Shown: positions 1 to 10,472 of the stretch, in pieces
Layout of the letters: each line of letters starts with the position of its first letter
How positions within the stretch are numbered: position 1 is the stretch's first letter
NCBI RefSeq assembly: GCF_013416555.1
Contig: NZ_JACCFG010000002.1
Span: 124,001-188,000 of the forward strand
Length of the DNA stretch: 64,000 bases
Direction: 5' to 3'
DNA from: Sphingomonas sp. R-74633
GTDB taxonomy: Bacteria > Pseudomonadota > Alphaproteobacteria > Sphingomonadales > Sphingomonadaceae
Made by a program: the position numbers and the translations under genes
Notes under the pieces: generated by a model
The model's input: only the letters and a program-made list of their open reading frames with translations
What the model was told of the DNA's origin: nothing
Databases searched by the model: none

Positions 1-68
1 TGATCGACGTGACCGATGGTGCCGATGTTGAGGTGCGGCTTGTTCCGCTCAAACTTTGCCTTCGCCAT
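1..68 (-). CDS. tuf: Elongation factor Tu, N-terminal fragment cut by window edge
   Basis: Reading leftwards from an ATG at 68 gives [20 protein letters not shown], the start of EF-Tu, the GTPase that brings aminoacyl-tRNA to the ribosome. Only about 22 residues are inside the window; the GTP-binding P-loop lies just past the edge. It is the last gene seen of the str operon (rpsL-rpsG-fusA-tuf), about 110 bp after fusA, the standard order in proteobacteria. Which of possibly several tuf copies this is cannot be told from the fragment. Confidence 0.95.
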   Translation of the reverse strand, partial: MAKAKFERNKPHLNIGTIGHVD

Positions 69-176
69 TGTTTTCCTACCTTCTGATCTCTGATTCCGCG
101 CCGCCAGGGGATTCGCCGGAAGGCGGCCCCATAGCGGCTGTTTTCAAGTTACGCCAGCCCATCGGGCCAAGGCGTG

Positions 177-2270
<2,094 letters not shown>

Positions 2271-2292
2271 GACCTGGTTTCCTTAAGGATGT

Positions 2293-2363
2293 GGGGAGCC
2301 GGACGATCCGGCTCCCCGATATGTAGGAACGAAAATTTCCAGCGCCAGACGTGCCGGCGCTGG
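2293..2363 (-). promoter_or_regulatory. Two stable hairpins between rpsG and fusA
   Basis: The rpsG-fusA gap holds a perfect 11-bp stem with a 3-nt loop (arms 2293-2303 and 2307-2317) and a second 8-bp stem (arms 2339-2346 and 2356-2363). Neither is followed by a T-tract in the minus direction, so they do not look like intrinsic terminators. In many bacteria the S7/fusA region carries translational control by S7; whether these hairpins act that way is inference. Confidence 0.4.
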
Positions 2364-2371
2364 AGAAAGAC

Positions 2372-2842
2372 TTACCAGCGGTAGTGGCTGAAGGCGCGGT
2401 TCGCTTCGGCCATGCGGTGGGTGTCTTCGCGCTTCTTCACAGCGTTGCCGCGGTTGTTCGAAGCGTCCAGCAGCTCGCCCGAGAGGCGCGCCGACATGGT
2501 GTTCTCCGAACGATTGCGCGCGGACGTGATCAGCCAGCGGATCGCAAGCGCCTGGGCACGCTCCGGACGAACCTCGACCGGAACCTGGTAGGTCGCACCG
2601 CCGACGCGGCGGCTGCGGACTTCGATGCCCGGCTTGATGTTGTTCAGCGCGTCATGGAACACACCGATCGGATCGCGCTTGGCGCGCGCTTCGACGGTTT
2701 CCATGGCCGAATAGACGATGCCCTCGGCAACGGACTTCTTACCGTCCAGCATGACCGAGTTCATGAACTTCGAGAGAACGATATCACCGAACTTGGGATC
2801 CGGCAGGATTTCGCGCTTTTCTGGGCGACGACGACGAGCCAT
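2372..2842 (-). CDS. rpsG: 30S ribosomal protein S7
   Basis: This 156-residue protein is the primary 16S rRNA-binding protein that nucleates assembly of the 30S head. It begins [20 protein letters not shown] and ends with the usual aromatic AFSHYRW tail, full length for the family. It sits between rpsL and fusA in the str operon. S7 often acts as the autogenous repressor of this operon, and the downstream gap to fusA has stable hairpins that could take part. Confidence 0.98.
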   Translation of the reverse strand: MARRRRPEKREILPDPKFGDIVLSKFMNSVMLDGKKSVAEGIVYSAMETVEARAKRDPIGVFHDALNNIKPGIEVRSRRVGGATYQVPVEVRPERAQALAIRWLITSARNRSENTMSARLSGELLDASNNRGNAVKKREDTHRMAEANRAFSHYRW

Positions 2843-2905
2843 CTTGAATTTCCTTCTAAACCTTCAGCGGGTCCGGAACCTGTCCGGGGCTTACTATGGC
2901 TGTGA

Positions 2906-3277
2906 TTACTTCGGACGCTTGGCGCCGTACTTCGAACGCGACTGGCGACGATCCTTGACGCCCTGCGTATCGAGCACGCCGCGCAGGACGTGGTAGCGAA
3001 CGCCGGGAAGATCGCGGACACGGCCGCCGCGGATCAGAACAACCGAGTGCTCCTGAAGGTTGTGACCTTCGCCCGGGATGTAGCTGATGACTTCGCGCTG
3101 GTTGGTCAGGCGAACCTTGGCAACCTTACGAAGCGCCGAGTTCGGCTTCTTCGGAGTCGTCGTATAGACGCGGGTGCAGACGCCGCGCTTCTGCGGGTTC
3201 TGCTCCATTGCAGGGACCTTCGACTTGGTCTTCTGCAGAACGCGGCCCTTACGGACCAGCTGGTTAATCGTCGGCAT
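2906..3277 (-). CDS. rpsL: 30S ribosomal protein S12, with Arg at position 88
   Basis: S12 lines the decoding centre. The start is [11 protein letters not shown] at 3277; an in-frame ATG four codons upstream (3289) is less likely because S12 begins with MPT. The 123-residue protein has the conserved [13 protein letters not shown] segment with Lys43 intact. The second streptomycin-site segment reads GGRVRDLPG: residue 88, codon CGC at 3014-3016, is Arg where most bacteria have Lys. Lys-to-Arg here (K87R in E. coli numbering, K88R in mycobacteria and sphingomonads) is a known streptomycin-resistance change. It is the first gene of the str operon. Confidence 0.98.
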   Translation of the reverse strand: MPTINQLVRKGRVLQKTKSKVPAMEQNPQKRGVCTRVYTTTPKKPNSALRKVAKVRLTNQREVISYIPGEGHNLQEHSVVLIRGGRVRDLPGVRYHVLRGVLDTQGVKDRRQSRSKYGAKRPK

Positions 3278-3340
3278 GAAGCCCTTCACCTTATGTTACC
3301 GGCGTGGCCGGCGGTTACTTTGCTGGAACCCTTGTTTGAG

Positions 3341-3378
3341 AATACGAAAAGGCCCCGGGTGTCCTCGACCCCCCGGGC
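3341..3378 (-). terminator. Terminator-like hairpin in the leader upstream of rpsL
   Basis: Read on the minus strand, a GC stem (about 8 bp with one bulge; arms near 3371-3378 and 3351-3359) is followed by TTTTCGTATT, an intrinsic-terminator shape. No minus-strand gene lies immediately upstream (the next real gene is on the plus strand), so if transcription of the str operon starts further up near 3.45-3.55 kb this would be an attenuator in the leader. If the promoter lies inside 3278-3340 it would have no such role. Confidence 0.45.
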
Positions 3379-3556
3379 CATTGCGTCTCCAGCAACGTTC
3401 AGCTCTTGCCCCAAAAGGAATCGCGACCGGACGTGCCGGTCCCTTGTGGAACGGGGGCGCCTATAGCGAGGGGGTGCGGGCGGGTCAACCGACTCCCCCG
3501 CGCAAGCCCGTGCAGGATAACAGAGCGTCAACCTCCTGCGGGCTAGAGCAGGGAAG

Positions 3557-4111
3557 ATGGTTAGTTACGCCCCCCGCTTCAAGCCGCTCGCCGACGCGCT
3601 CGCGGCATTGTTCGCCACGCTTCTGCTCGGCGGCTTCGGGCCGAGTCTCACCGGAGTCGCCGGGCTGCTCTCCTGGGAACTGTTCGGGCTGGCGACGGTG
3701 AGCGGCGCGGGTGTGCTCGCCTGGCATCTCGCGCAGCTGACCGCCCTGCCCGCCGGACCGACCGCCCGCGCAGCGCTTCCCGCGGCGCTGATCCCGCTGG
3801 TGGTGTTCCCGCATATCGGCGCGGCCGCCCTGCTGGTGCCCGCCGCGCTCGCGCTTTCGCTGCTCCGCATCGACCGATTCGCGGCGGTGCTGACGCTGGC
3901 AGGCGCGCTTGCCGCATTGGGTCCGCTGCCGCTCTCTCCGTTCGTCGCCAGCGCAACGATGCTCGGTGCCGCGTGGCTTTGCCGCGCCCGTTGCCCCGCC
4001 GCGAACGACAATCCCTCTCTGGAACGTCTGTCCCGCTTTTGGCCGGTGCCTGCATCCCTGCATTATGCTAGAGAAATACCCAGGGATTCGGGGTCCGAAA
4101 TTGGGGAGTAG
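3557..4111 (+). CDS. Hypothetical membrane protein upstream of bactofilin
   Basis: Unrecognised 184-residue protein. It is very rich in Ala and Leu, with about four to five likely transmembrane segments between residues 12 and 145, then a more polar tail containing AANDNPSLERLSRFW. Its stop lies 3 bp before the bactofilin start, so the two may be co-transcribed. No catalytic motif is visible. An alternative is that this is an over-long open frame in GC-rich DNA, but the membrane-type composition and the tight spacing favour a real gene. Confidence 0.55.
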   Translation: MVSYAPRFKPLADALAALFATLLLGGFGPSLTGVAGLLSWELFGLATVSGAGVLAWHLAQLTALPAGPTARAALPAALIPLVVFPHIGAAALLVPAALALSLLRIDRFAAVLTLAGALAALGPLPLSPFVASATMLGAAWLCRARCPAANDNPSLERLSRFWPVPASLHYAREIPRDSGSEIGE

Positions 4112-4114
4112 CGT

Positions 4115-4606
4115 ATGTTCAACGGCAATAATCGTGGTCGCGATCGCGACGAGCGCCCGGCAATGCCGCCCGCGCCGCCGCAGCAGAGCAGCAGCAATAG
4201 CTCGAAGCGCGGCATGTTCTCGGTGATTGGTCCGGACGTCACCGTCACGGGCAACGTCACCGCCAGCGCCGATCTGCATATCGACGGCCGCATCGAAGGC
4301 GACGTCAATTGCGGCAGCCTGGCCCAGGGTGCCGACAGCCAGGTCTTCGGCAACGTCACTGCCGAGAGCGCCCGCCTCGCCGGCGCGATCGAAGGCACGG
4401 TGCGCGTCAAGCAGCTCACCATTGAGCGCTCGGCGAAGATCACCGGCGATGTCGAATATGAGAACATCACCATCGAGAATGGTGGCCATATCGACGGTCG
4501 CCTGAAGCATATGAGCACGGTGCAGGCCGCTCCGGTCGCCGCGCCGCGCCCGGTCGAAGCAGTGAGCACCGCACCCTCGCCCTTCGCCGCGGCGGCGAAC
4601 GAATAG
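4115..4606 (+). CDS. Bactofilin family cytoskeletal protein
   Basis: Bactofilins polymerise without nucleotide into membrane-attached filaments that localise cell-wall enzymes and shape cell curvature, stalks or polarity. The 163-residue protein has a disordered Pro/Gln/Ser N-terminus (1-33), the beta-helical bactofilin core from about 35 to 130 with regular repeats such as TVTGNVTASADLHIDGRIEG and GHIDGRLKH, and an Ala/Pro tail. A GGGGAG ribosome site precedes the ATG. In many bacteria an M23 peptidase is adjacent; here the neighbour is instead an unknown membrane protein. A clear terminator follows. Confidence 0.93.
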   Translation: MFNGNNRGRDRDERPAMPPAPPQQSSSNSSKRGMFSVIGPDVTVTGNVTASADLHIDGRIEGDVNCGSLAQGADSQVFGNVTAESARLAGAIEGTVRVKQLTIERSAKITGDVEYENITIENGGHIDGRLKHMSTVQAAPVAAPRPVEAVSTAPSPFAAAANE

Positions 4607-4631
4607 GCTTCGGCTTCTCGAGAAACAGCAA

Positions 4632-4670
4632 GGGCGCGTTCTCCCTGGGAGAGCGCGCCCTTTGCTTTTG
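4632..4670 (+). terminator. Rho-independent terminator after bactofilin
   Basis: The stem GGGCGCG...CGCGCCC, extended by TTCTCC/GGGAGAG, with a tiny loop, is followed by TTTGCTTTT on the plus strand. It starts about 25 bp after the bactofilin stop. Confidence 0.85.
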
Positions 4671-4719
4671 GACGGAACGTTGCCTTCTTTTTACCCCGGC
4701 GAAGAAACGGTCAGTGGCG

Positions 4720-5322
4720 TCAGAGGCCCTTGATCTTGTCCAGATGCGCCTGGACGACCGGCGCGATCTCGGCCGCAAAGGCCTTGAGTTCGGGCACGGT
4801 GCCGTTCTCGGCATAATCCTGCACCACCGCCAGCGTCTTCTCGTGCGCCACCACCTGCTGTGCCTTGTAGGCCGTGTCGAAGTCGGCGCCGTTGGTGTCG
4901 CGCAGTGTGGCGAGGTTGGCTTCCTGCTCGGCGCTGAGCTTGGGGTTCGGCGCGATCATCGGGGAGACCTTGGCACCCGCCGCCTTCAGCTTGGCGGTCG
5001 ATTCGGTATGGCCGGTGACCATCATCCCGCCGAAATCCTTGAGCGCCTGGCTCGTCGCCTTGGTCTGGGCGAGCTTGCCGGCGGCAACTTCATAGGCATC
5101 GCTGGCGCCGGCGGTGTCGGCGAAGGTCTGGCCGGTCATCACCGCGGCACCGGTCTGGGCATTGATCCCGGTGCCGGTCGCAGCATTGGCGTCGATGCTG
5201 TTCTCGGGGATGATCGTGTCGGTGGCGACGATATTGTCGACCGTGGTCACCGGCTCGCTGCCGCCACAGGCGCCGAGCGCGAACGCCGGCCCCAGGCCGA
5301 GCGCGAAGAAATATTGTTTCAT
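4720..5322 (-). CDS. DUF4142 domain lipoprotein
   Basis: This 200-residue predicted lipoprotein has a short signal peptide with a lipobox ending ALGAC (Cys19) followed by GGSE. From about residue 70 to the end it matches the DUF4142 four-helix, ferritin-like fold, including KDFGGMMVTGHTES, close to the family pattern F-A-x-x-M-V-x-D-H. The start at 5322 is chosen over upstream in-frame starts because AGGAGGAG lies 7-8 nt before it and the signal peptide begins there. The function of the family is not established. It is divergent from the GFA gene. Confidence 0.85.
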   Translation of the reverse strand: MKQYFFALGLGPAFALGACGGSEPVTTVDNIVATDTIIPENSIDANAATGTGINAQTGAAVMTGQTFADTAGASDAYEVAAGKLAQTKATSQALKDFGGMMVTGHTESTAKLKAAGAKVSPMIAPNPKLSAEQEANLATLRDTNGADFDTAYKAQQVVAHEKTLAVVQDYAENGTVPELKAFAAEIAPVVQAHLDKIKGL

Positions 5323-5416
5323 GCAGGCTCTCCTCCTGTTCTCGCAGAAGGAACGCGGGTGCACAGGCGCCGTTCCGGCGGCTATGGCGCGATGCGGCGA
5401 AGCGAGGAGAGCAGCA

Positions 5417-5890
5417 ATGACCGGCTGTACCCAGGCGCATGAAGGTGGCTGGCGCTGCGGCGCGCTGCGCTTCCGGCTTACGGCCGCGCCCTTCCTCACC
5501 AGCGCCTGCCATTGCACCGGCTGCCAGAAGATGACCGGCAGCGCCTTCTCGCTCACTCTCACCGCCCCGGCCGAGGCCTTCGAGCTGCTACACGGCGAGC
5601 CGGTGATCGGCGGACTGCACGGCCCGGTCGCGCACCACTATCACTGCGACCGGTGCAAGAGCTGGGTCTTCACCCGCGCCGAAGGGATGGACTGGTTCGT
5701 CAACATCCGCACGACGATGCTCGATGCGCCCGACCAAGCGCCGCCCTTCATCGAGACCTGGACCCGCGAGAAGCTGGCTTGGGCGAAGACCGGTGCGGCG
5801 AAAAGCTATCCTGGCAACCCGGACTGGAATGATTGGGACGCGCTGACCGGGGAATATGCGACGCGGCGCAATCAGGGCGCGAACTCATAA
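5417..5890 (+). CDS. GFA (CENP-V/Gfa) family zinc protein
   Basis: This 157-residue protein carries the zinc-binding pattern of the GFA fold: CHCTGCQKMTGSAF near residue 30 and HCDRCKSWVF near residue 78, with a preceding Cys near the N-terminus (RCGALRF). The family is named after glutathione-dependent formaldehyde-activating enzyme, but most members have no proven activity, so the role here is unknown. The ATG at 5417 has GAGGAGA 8 nt upstream. Expression is divergent from the DUF4142 lipoprotein. Confidence 0.88.
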   Translation: MTGCTQAHEGGWRCGALRFRLTAAPFLTSACHCTGCQKMTGSAFSLTLTAPAEAFELLHGEPVIGGLHGPVAHHYHCDRCKSWVFTRAEGMDWFVNIRTTMLDAPDQAPPFIETWTREKLAWAKTGAAKSYPGNPDWNDWDALTGEYATRRNQGANS

Positions 5891-5959
5891 AGTTCGAATG
5901 GCCGATTCCGGTGGGAAGCGGTCTGACTGCTCTTAGCGCGAAACGCGTCAGATCAGCCA

Positions 5960-6648
5960 TTAGTCCAGTTCGGCAATCCCCTCGCGGCGCAGCATCTCAA
6001 TAACCGCGGCGTCCGCCTCACGATACTTGCTGTTGCTGCGGGGAACGACCACTACTGCGTCGAACAGCGACCCATTCTCGAACCAGCCAATAGCAATGTC
6101 GATTGCGGTCTGCCCGTAGTCCAGCGCTTTCCAGTCGATCGTCTTGAGGGCGTTGCGGCGGATAAGCGCCTGCGTCTTTCGGTCGCGAACGATCTTATCG
6201 CCGGGGAGTGCTTCGAACGTCGCTCCATTCGGGAACTTGGCCCGAGATATGTCGAGTGCCCAATCAGCAGAGGAAAAAAGGCTTTCACCTCCGCATCTCT
6301 CCACCTGCGGTCTTCCTCTGACACGAGCGATGCCAATTCGGATCGGTTGATTTTCAATCCGCTGATGTTGCCGGTCAGGGTGACGTGTCGGAAGACGCTG
6401 GCGTTCAGAAATAGCGGAGCCGACCCGGTCTTTTTGAGGTTCTGCACCGAGATGTCGTCGAATACACACCCGGTCGCCTCGCAGTTCGAATGGCTGACGT
6501 TCTCAAGGCGAATATTTGAAAGCACGTTCCAGCCGCGTGGGACGCTTCGGACGTAGCATTGATTAAAGCCGCAATCGCTCGCGCTAGCGTGCGACAAGCT
6601 GAGCGGATCGCCGCGGTGCCAAAACGTGCGCCCCTCAAACCGCTGCAT
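5960..6648 (-). pseudogene. Frameshifted hypothetical gene (possible -1 slip site)
   Basis: Two overlapping frames together make one about 229-residue protein. The N-terminal frame starts at 6648 (MQRFEGRTFWHRGDP) and reads sensibly to DAEVKAFF; the C-terminal frame continues with SSADWALDISRAKFPNGATF and stops at 5960. They meet at a run of six T on the minus strand (6274-6279). One extra T, or a -1 ribosomal slip, would join them. The N-terminal part has short repeated hydrophobic/polar strands like a small beta-helix. The product is unrecognised. Base composition is visibly less GC-rich than the neighbours, which suggests transfer. It may be a decayed gene, a sequencing error or programmed frameshifting. 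Confidence 0.6.
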
Positions 6649-6765
6649 AATCCCTCCCTACGCCCAGCGGGACTTTTAAGCTCAAGCGTCCGCTTTCGGG
6701 TAGTGGGAAGTGGCAGCGGAACATCCGTAACTGGGGCGCTAGCGGGCATCCGCGTGGCGCTAGGC

Positions 6766-7140
6766 CTATTCCTTCAGCGGATCATGCCCCCAGTTCATCA
6801 GCGAATAGCGCCAGCGTGACGTGGGGATCCGATATTCGTCGTGCGGACCCTGTGCCCGGTGCCGCGCGGCGAAGCCGATCACCTTGCGCATATGGGCATA
6901 GTCGCCGCCGTCGAGATCGTCCTTGTGGGTGCGCAGGATCTGCACGATCCGCCGGCCGGATGCGTGGCCCACGCTCTCGCCGCCGTCGCGCTTGAAGCCC
7001 ACCTTGCGGCTCTCCTCGGTCTCGAGCCATTCCTCGATCTCGGCCGGCGCCATGTTCACCACTTCGTGGAACTTGCGCCAAATCTCCTCATGGTCGTCAC
7101 GCCCCGCCACCCGCTTCTCCGTTATCGCCATGTTACTCAT
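6766..7140 (-). CDS. DUF3140 family protein
   Basis: The 124-residue soluble protein matches DUF3140: a WRKFHEVVNMAPAEIEEWL segment, then ESVGHASGRRIVQILRTHK and DYAHMRKVIGFAARH, all hallmarks of the family. The function is unknown; some members are annotated as DNA-binding. Two starts are possible, ATG at 7140 (MSNMAIT) and ATG at 7131; no decisive ribosome site separates them. The flank between it and the broken gene downstream is only about 115 bp and holds nothing recognisable. Confidence 0.85.
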   Translation of the reverse strand: MSNMAITEKRVAGRDDHEEIWRKFHEVVNMAPAEIEEWLETEESRKVGFKRDGGESVGHASGRRIVQILRTHKDDLDGGDYAHMRKVIGFAARHRAQGPHDEYRIPTSRWRYSLMNWGHDPLKE

Positions 7141-7178
7141 GCGTAACGGTTTGACGCGGGTTTCGTTGCTGCAGGATT

Positions 7179-8591
7179 TTAGCCCGCCGCGGCGGCATAA
7201 TCCTCGCCGACCGGCGGCAGCGCGATCCGTGCCGCGAGGCTGGTGACGCCGACCAGCAGCAATAGCGCCAGCGCGATGCGCGCGCCGCGCTTCGGAAGCG
7301 GCACTCCCGCCACCAGCGCGGCGGCGATCCCCGTCGCGAGCATCGCCCAGAGGTGATAGCGGTAATCGGCGGCGACGCTGATCACGAGGAAGGCGAGCTC
7401 GGTCAGCACCGCCGACAGCGCCAGCGTCACCGCCAGCCGGCTGCGCGCATCCTCGCGCCGCCAGGCCAGCGCCAGCACCGCCAGTGCCGCGACCAGCCAG
7501 AGGATCGGCGCGCCGAGCGGACTTTCGGCTAGGATACCCGCGACCCGCTGGAACGGTGCGGCGCGCGGCGAAGGCGAGCCGAGGCCGAGCGTGTTGGGCT
7601 CGCTATCCCATTGCGGATCGGCGAGCGGATAGCGCCACGGCACCAGCCAGCGCATCGTCGCATTCCAATGCGTGAGCCGGTGCGCGGCATAGCCGAGGGG
7701 ATGGCGCGCGATCGTGCCGATCCAGGCCTCGGTGAGCTTGTGGCCGGGCGCTGCCGCCGCCAGCCCGTCCGAGACGAAATCGCAGCGGTCGCCGAGCGGG
7801 TCCCACAGCAAGGGCCGGATGCACTGCTTCGCCTCCGCCGCGCGCCACATCGACGCAGGCAGCACCGGCACCGCTTCGGGGCCCGCATGGTGCGCAATGC
7901 CCGCCAGGTCGTAGATCGGCAACGAGCGCCCGACATCGCTGGCGCTGGCGCGGAAGACGAGGTGATTGGCCAGAGGCATCGCCACCAGCACTGCGATCGT
8001 CGCTGCGAGCATCAGCGCGCCGTGCCGCACGGGCTTCCACGCGCCGCTGCCCAGCAATCCGAAGGCGAGCGGCACGGTGGCGAACACGGCATTGATCCGC
8101 ACCAGCGTGGCGTAGAGCAGCAGCAGGCCGACCAGCACCGCCGCCCCGCGCGGCAACGGCCGCTCCCGCAGCCGCCACCAGCCGGCCAGCCCGGTCGCGG
8201 CGAGCAGCGCGCCCGCCATCTGCCCGTCCTTGAGTACTGCGACCTGCCATCCGGCAAAGGGCGGCCAGATTCCGAGCAGCAATATGACTCCGGCCGCAAT
8301 CCACGCGCCTTGCCGGGCCAGCCCCGCCGCAATCAGGCCGAGACCGCTCCAGAATAGCAGCAGCTGCAGCAGGAACATCGGCGCCTGGCCGTGCCAGCCG
8401 GCGCCGTAGAATAGCGACCATAGCCGCGCCATCGCCGGCGGGTGCCAGTCGTCATAACTGCCCGACACGACCTGCGCATATTGGTTGAGGCTGTCGAACA
8501 TCGCGATGCCCGGCCAGAACAGCGCGAGCATGGCGAGGCACAGCAATGCCGCCGCGAGCGCCGCCCGGGCAGCGGGCGACACGCGGCTCAA
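7179..8591 (-). CDS. Polytopic membrane protein, DUF6020/GT-C-like
   Basis: The 470-residue protein has about ten to eleven hydrophobic segments. After the first membrane helix comes FWPGIAMFDSLNQYAQ and then YDDWHPPAMARLW, a loop with acidic and HPP residues that resembles the first periplasmic loop of GT-C-fold, polyprenyl-sugar-using transferases and the DUF6020 group. A large central loop (about 230-300) contains paired Cys. Its likely role is envelope polysaccharide or lipid modification, inferred from fold only. The small membrane gene upstream ends 10 bp before its start, so they probably form an operon. Confidence 0.7.
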   Translation of the reverse strand: MSRVSPAARAALAAALLCLAMLALFWPGIAMFDSLNQYAQVVSGSYDDWHPPAMARLWSLFYGAGWHGQAPMFLLQLLLFWSGLGLIAAGLARQGAWIAAGVILLLGIWPPFAGWQVAVLKDGQMAGALLAATGLAGWWRLRERPLPRGAAVLVGLLLLYATLVRINAVFATVPLAFGLLGSGAWKPVRHGALMLAATIAVLVAMPLANHLVFRASASDVGRSLPIYDLAGIAHHAGPEAVPVLPASMWRAAEAKQCIRPLLWDPLGDRCDFVSDGLAAAAPGHKLTEAWIGTIARHPLGYAAHRLTHWNATMRWLVPWRYPLADPQWDSEPNTLGLGSPSPRAAPFQRVAGILAESPLGAPILWLVAALAVLALAWRREDARSRLAVTLALSAVLTELAFLVISVAADYRYHLWAMLATGIAAALVAGVPLPKRGARIALALLLLVGVTSLAARIALPPVGEDYAAAAG

Positions 8592-8601
8592 TGCAAGGCT
8601 C

Positions 8602-8976
8602 CTAGGTCAGCTTGCGGCCGAACACCGGGCGCGGCGCGTCTGGATCGGGCGGGATCTCCACGCCCTGCCCCGCCGCCTTGCGCTCGAGATAGCGGGCGAG
8701 CGCTGCATCTGCGTCGAAGGCGGGCGCGTCCGCGATCTCGACAATCTTGCCATTCTTGACGACCACCGGGCCGCGCGGGGCGACCAGCGAGCGGATCAGC
8801 CAGGCGACGATCGGCACGCAGAGGATCATTCCGACCACCGCGAGCCCGATCACCGTCGGCCCCAGCCCGCCGGCGAGCGGACCGTCGCTCCAGCCTTTGA
8901 AGCCAGTGAAGTAATAGAGCATGCCCCCGATATAGAGCAGGGGCAGCAGCGACAGGATCAGCTTGATGGCGCGCAC
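8602..8976 (-). CDS. Small two-helix membrane protein
   Basis: The 124-residue protein has two likely transmembrane helices (about 5-22 and 40-62) and a cytoplasmic or periplasmic tail with VVVKNGKIVEIADAP and a charged helix FDADAALARYLERKAAG. It is not recognised as a named family. It lies between lpd and the polytopic membrane gene on the same strand, with a 10-bp gap to the latter, which suggests co-expression. Confidence 0.7.
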   Translation of the reverse strand: MRAIKLILSLLPLLYIGGMLYYFTGFKGWSDGPLAGGLGPTVIGLAVVGMILCVPIVAWLIRSLVAPRGPVVVKNGKIVEIADAPAFDADAALARYLERKAAGQGVEIPPDPDAPRPVFGRKLT

Positions 8977-9034
8977 GCCAAATCTCCCACCAGTTCATGC
9001 GAACATGGCGGGAGGTTTGGCAGCAAAGCATGAA

Positions 9035-10432
9035 CTAAATGTGGAGAGCGCGGCCGTAGGCGCTGAGCACCGCCTCGTGCATCGTCTCGCTGATCGTCGG
9101 GTGCGGGAACACCGTCTCCATCAGCTCGGCCTCGGTGGTCTCGAGCGTCTTGCCGATCGTATAGCCCTGGATCATCTCGGTCACTTCCGCACCGATCATG
9201 TGGGCGCCGAGCAGCTCGCCGGTCTTGGCGTCGAACACGGTCTTCACAAAGCCCTCGGCTTCCCCGAGCGCAATGGCCTTGCCGTTGCCGATGAAGGGGA
9301 AGTTGCCGACCTTCACTTCATAGCCGGCTTCCTTGGCCTTGGCCTCGGTGAGGCCGACCGACGCGATCTGCGGGTGGCAATAGGTGCAGCCCGGGATGTT
9401 GCGGACGTCCATCGCGTGCGGATGCTTGCCGGCGATCGCCTCGACCGCGATCACGCCCTCATGGCTCGCCTTGTGCGCGAGGAACGGCGGCGCGGTGACG
9501 TCGCCGATCGCGTAGAGGCCCGCGACGTTGGTCTTGCAGGCGGCATCGGTGACGATGTGGCCGCGCTCGGTCTTCACGCCCAGCGTCTCGAGGCCGATAT
9601 TCTCGGTGTTCGGCACGATGCCGATCGCGACGATGACATGGCTGAACTCGGCCGTGGTGACCTTGCCATCCTTGTCCTTGATCGAGGCCTTCACACCCGA
9701 GCCGGTGACTTCGAGCTTGTCGACGCCGGTCGAGGTCAGGATCGTCATGCCCTGCTTCTTGAACGCCTTCTCCAGATGCGCGGAGACATCCTTGTCTTCC
9801 ACCGGCACCACGCGGTCGAGCATCTCGACGATGGTCACTTCCGAGCCCATGTCGTTGTAGAAGCTGGCGAACTCGACGCCGATCGCGCCCGAGCCGATGA
9901 CGAGCAGCTTGGTCGGCATCTCGGGCGGGGTCATCGCGGTCCGGTAGGTCCAGATGCGCTTGCCGTCGGTCTTGGCGAAGGGCAGGTCGCGGGCGCGGGC
10001 GCCGGTGGCGACGATGATGTTCTTCGCCTCGAGGTCGGTCTTCTTGCCGTCTTCCCCGGTGACCGTGAGCTTGCCCGGCGCGGTGAGCACGCCGGTGCCC
10101 ATGTGCACGGTGATCTTGTTCTTCTTCATCAGGTGCGTGACGCCCTGATTGAGCTGCTTGGCGACGCCGCGCGAGCGCTTGACCACGGCTTCCAGGTCGG
10201 CGCTGATCTTGTCGGCGACCAGGCCATAGTCCTTGGCGTGCTGCATGTAATGGAAGATCTCGGCCGAGCGGAGCAGCGCCTTGGTGGGGATGCAACCCCA
10301 GTTGAGGCAGATGCCGCCCAGCAGCTCGCGCTCGACGATCGCCGTCTTGAGGCCCAGCTGCGCGGCGCGGATCGCCGCCACATAGCCGCCGGGGCCCGAG
10401 CCGAGCACGATCACGTCATAGGTATCAGCCAA
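9035..10432 (-). CDS. lpdA: Dihydrolipoyl dehydrogenase (E3)
   Basis: This FAD enzyme reoxidises the dihydrolipoyl groups of pyruvate or 2-oxoglutarate dehydrogenase E2 using NAD. The 465-residue sequence shows the FAD dinucleotide fold GSGPGGYVAAIRAAQLG, the redox disulfide GGICLNWGCIPTK, the NAD fold near 180 (VIGSGAIGVEFASFY) and the C-terminal His-Glu dyad HPTISETMHEA. It is full length. It follows pdhC in the minus direction with a small membrane gene and a thioesterase in between, so it is most likely the E3 of pyruvate dehydrogenase. Confidence 0.97.
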   Translation of the reverse strand: MADTYDVIVLGSGPGGYVAAIRAAQLGLKTAIVERELLGGICLNWGCIPTKALLRSAEIFHYMQHAKDYGLVADKISADLEAVVKRSRGVAKQLNQGVTHLMKKNKITVHMGTGVLTAPGKLTVTGEDGKKTDLEAKNIIVATGARARDLPFAKTDGKRIWTYRTAMTPPEMPTKLLVIGSGAIGVEFASFYNDMGSEVTIVEMLDRVVPVEDKDVSAHLEKAFKKQGMTILTSTGVDKLEVTGSGVKASIKDKDGKVTTAEFSHVIVAIGIVPNTENIGLETLGVKTERGHIVTDAACKTNVAGLYAIGDVTAPPFLAHKASHEGVIAVEAIAGKHPHAMDVRNIPGCTYCHPQIASVGLTEAKAKEAGYEVKVGNFPFIGNGKAIALGEAEGFVKTVFDAKTGELLGAHMIGAEVTEMIQGYTIGKTLETTEAELMETVFPHPTISETMHEAVLSAYGRALHI

Positions 10433-10472
10433 GGGAGGAGTCCTTCATTCTGGATGATGCGAATATGGGGCG

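Noticed and set aside
3485..4510. 341-codon minus-strand frame
   Set aside because: It is antisense to the bactofilin and membrane-protein genes and has the Arg/His/Gln-rich look of a shadow frame.
6405..6749. Extra small frames around the broken gene (for example 6405-6749 minus and 6559-6819 plus)
   Set aside because: They overlap the coherent split protein and have no ribosome site or recognisable composition.
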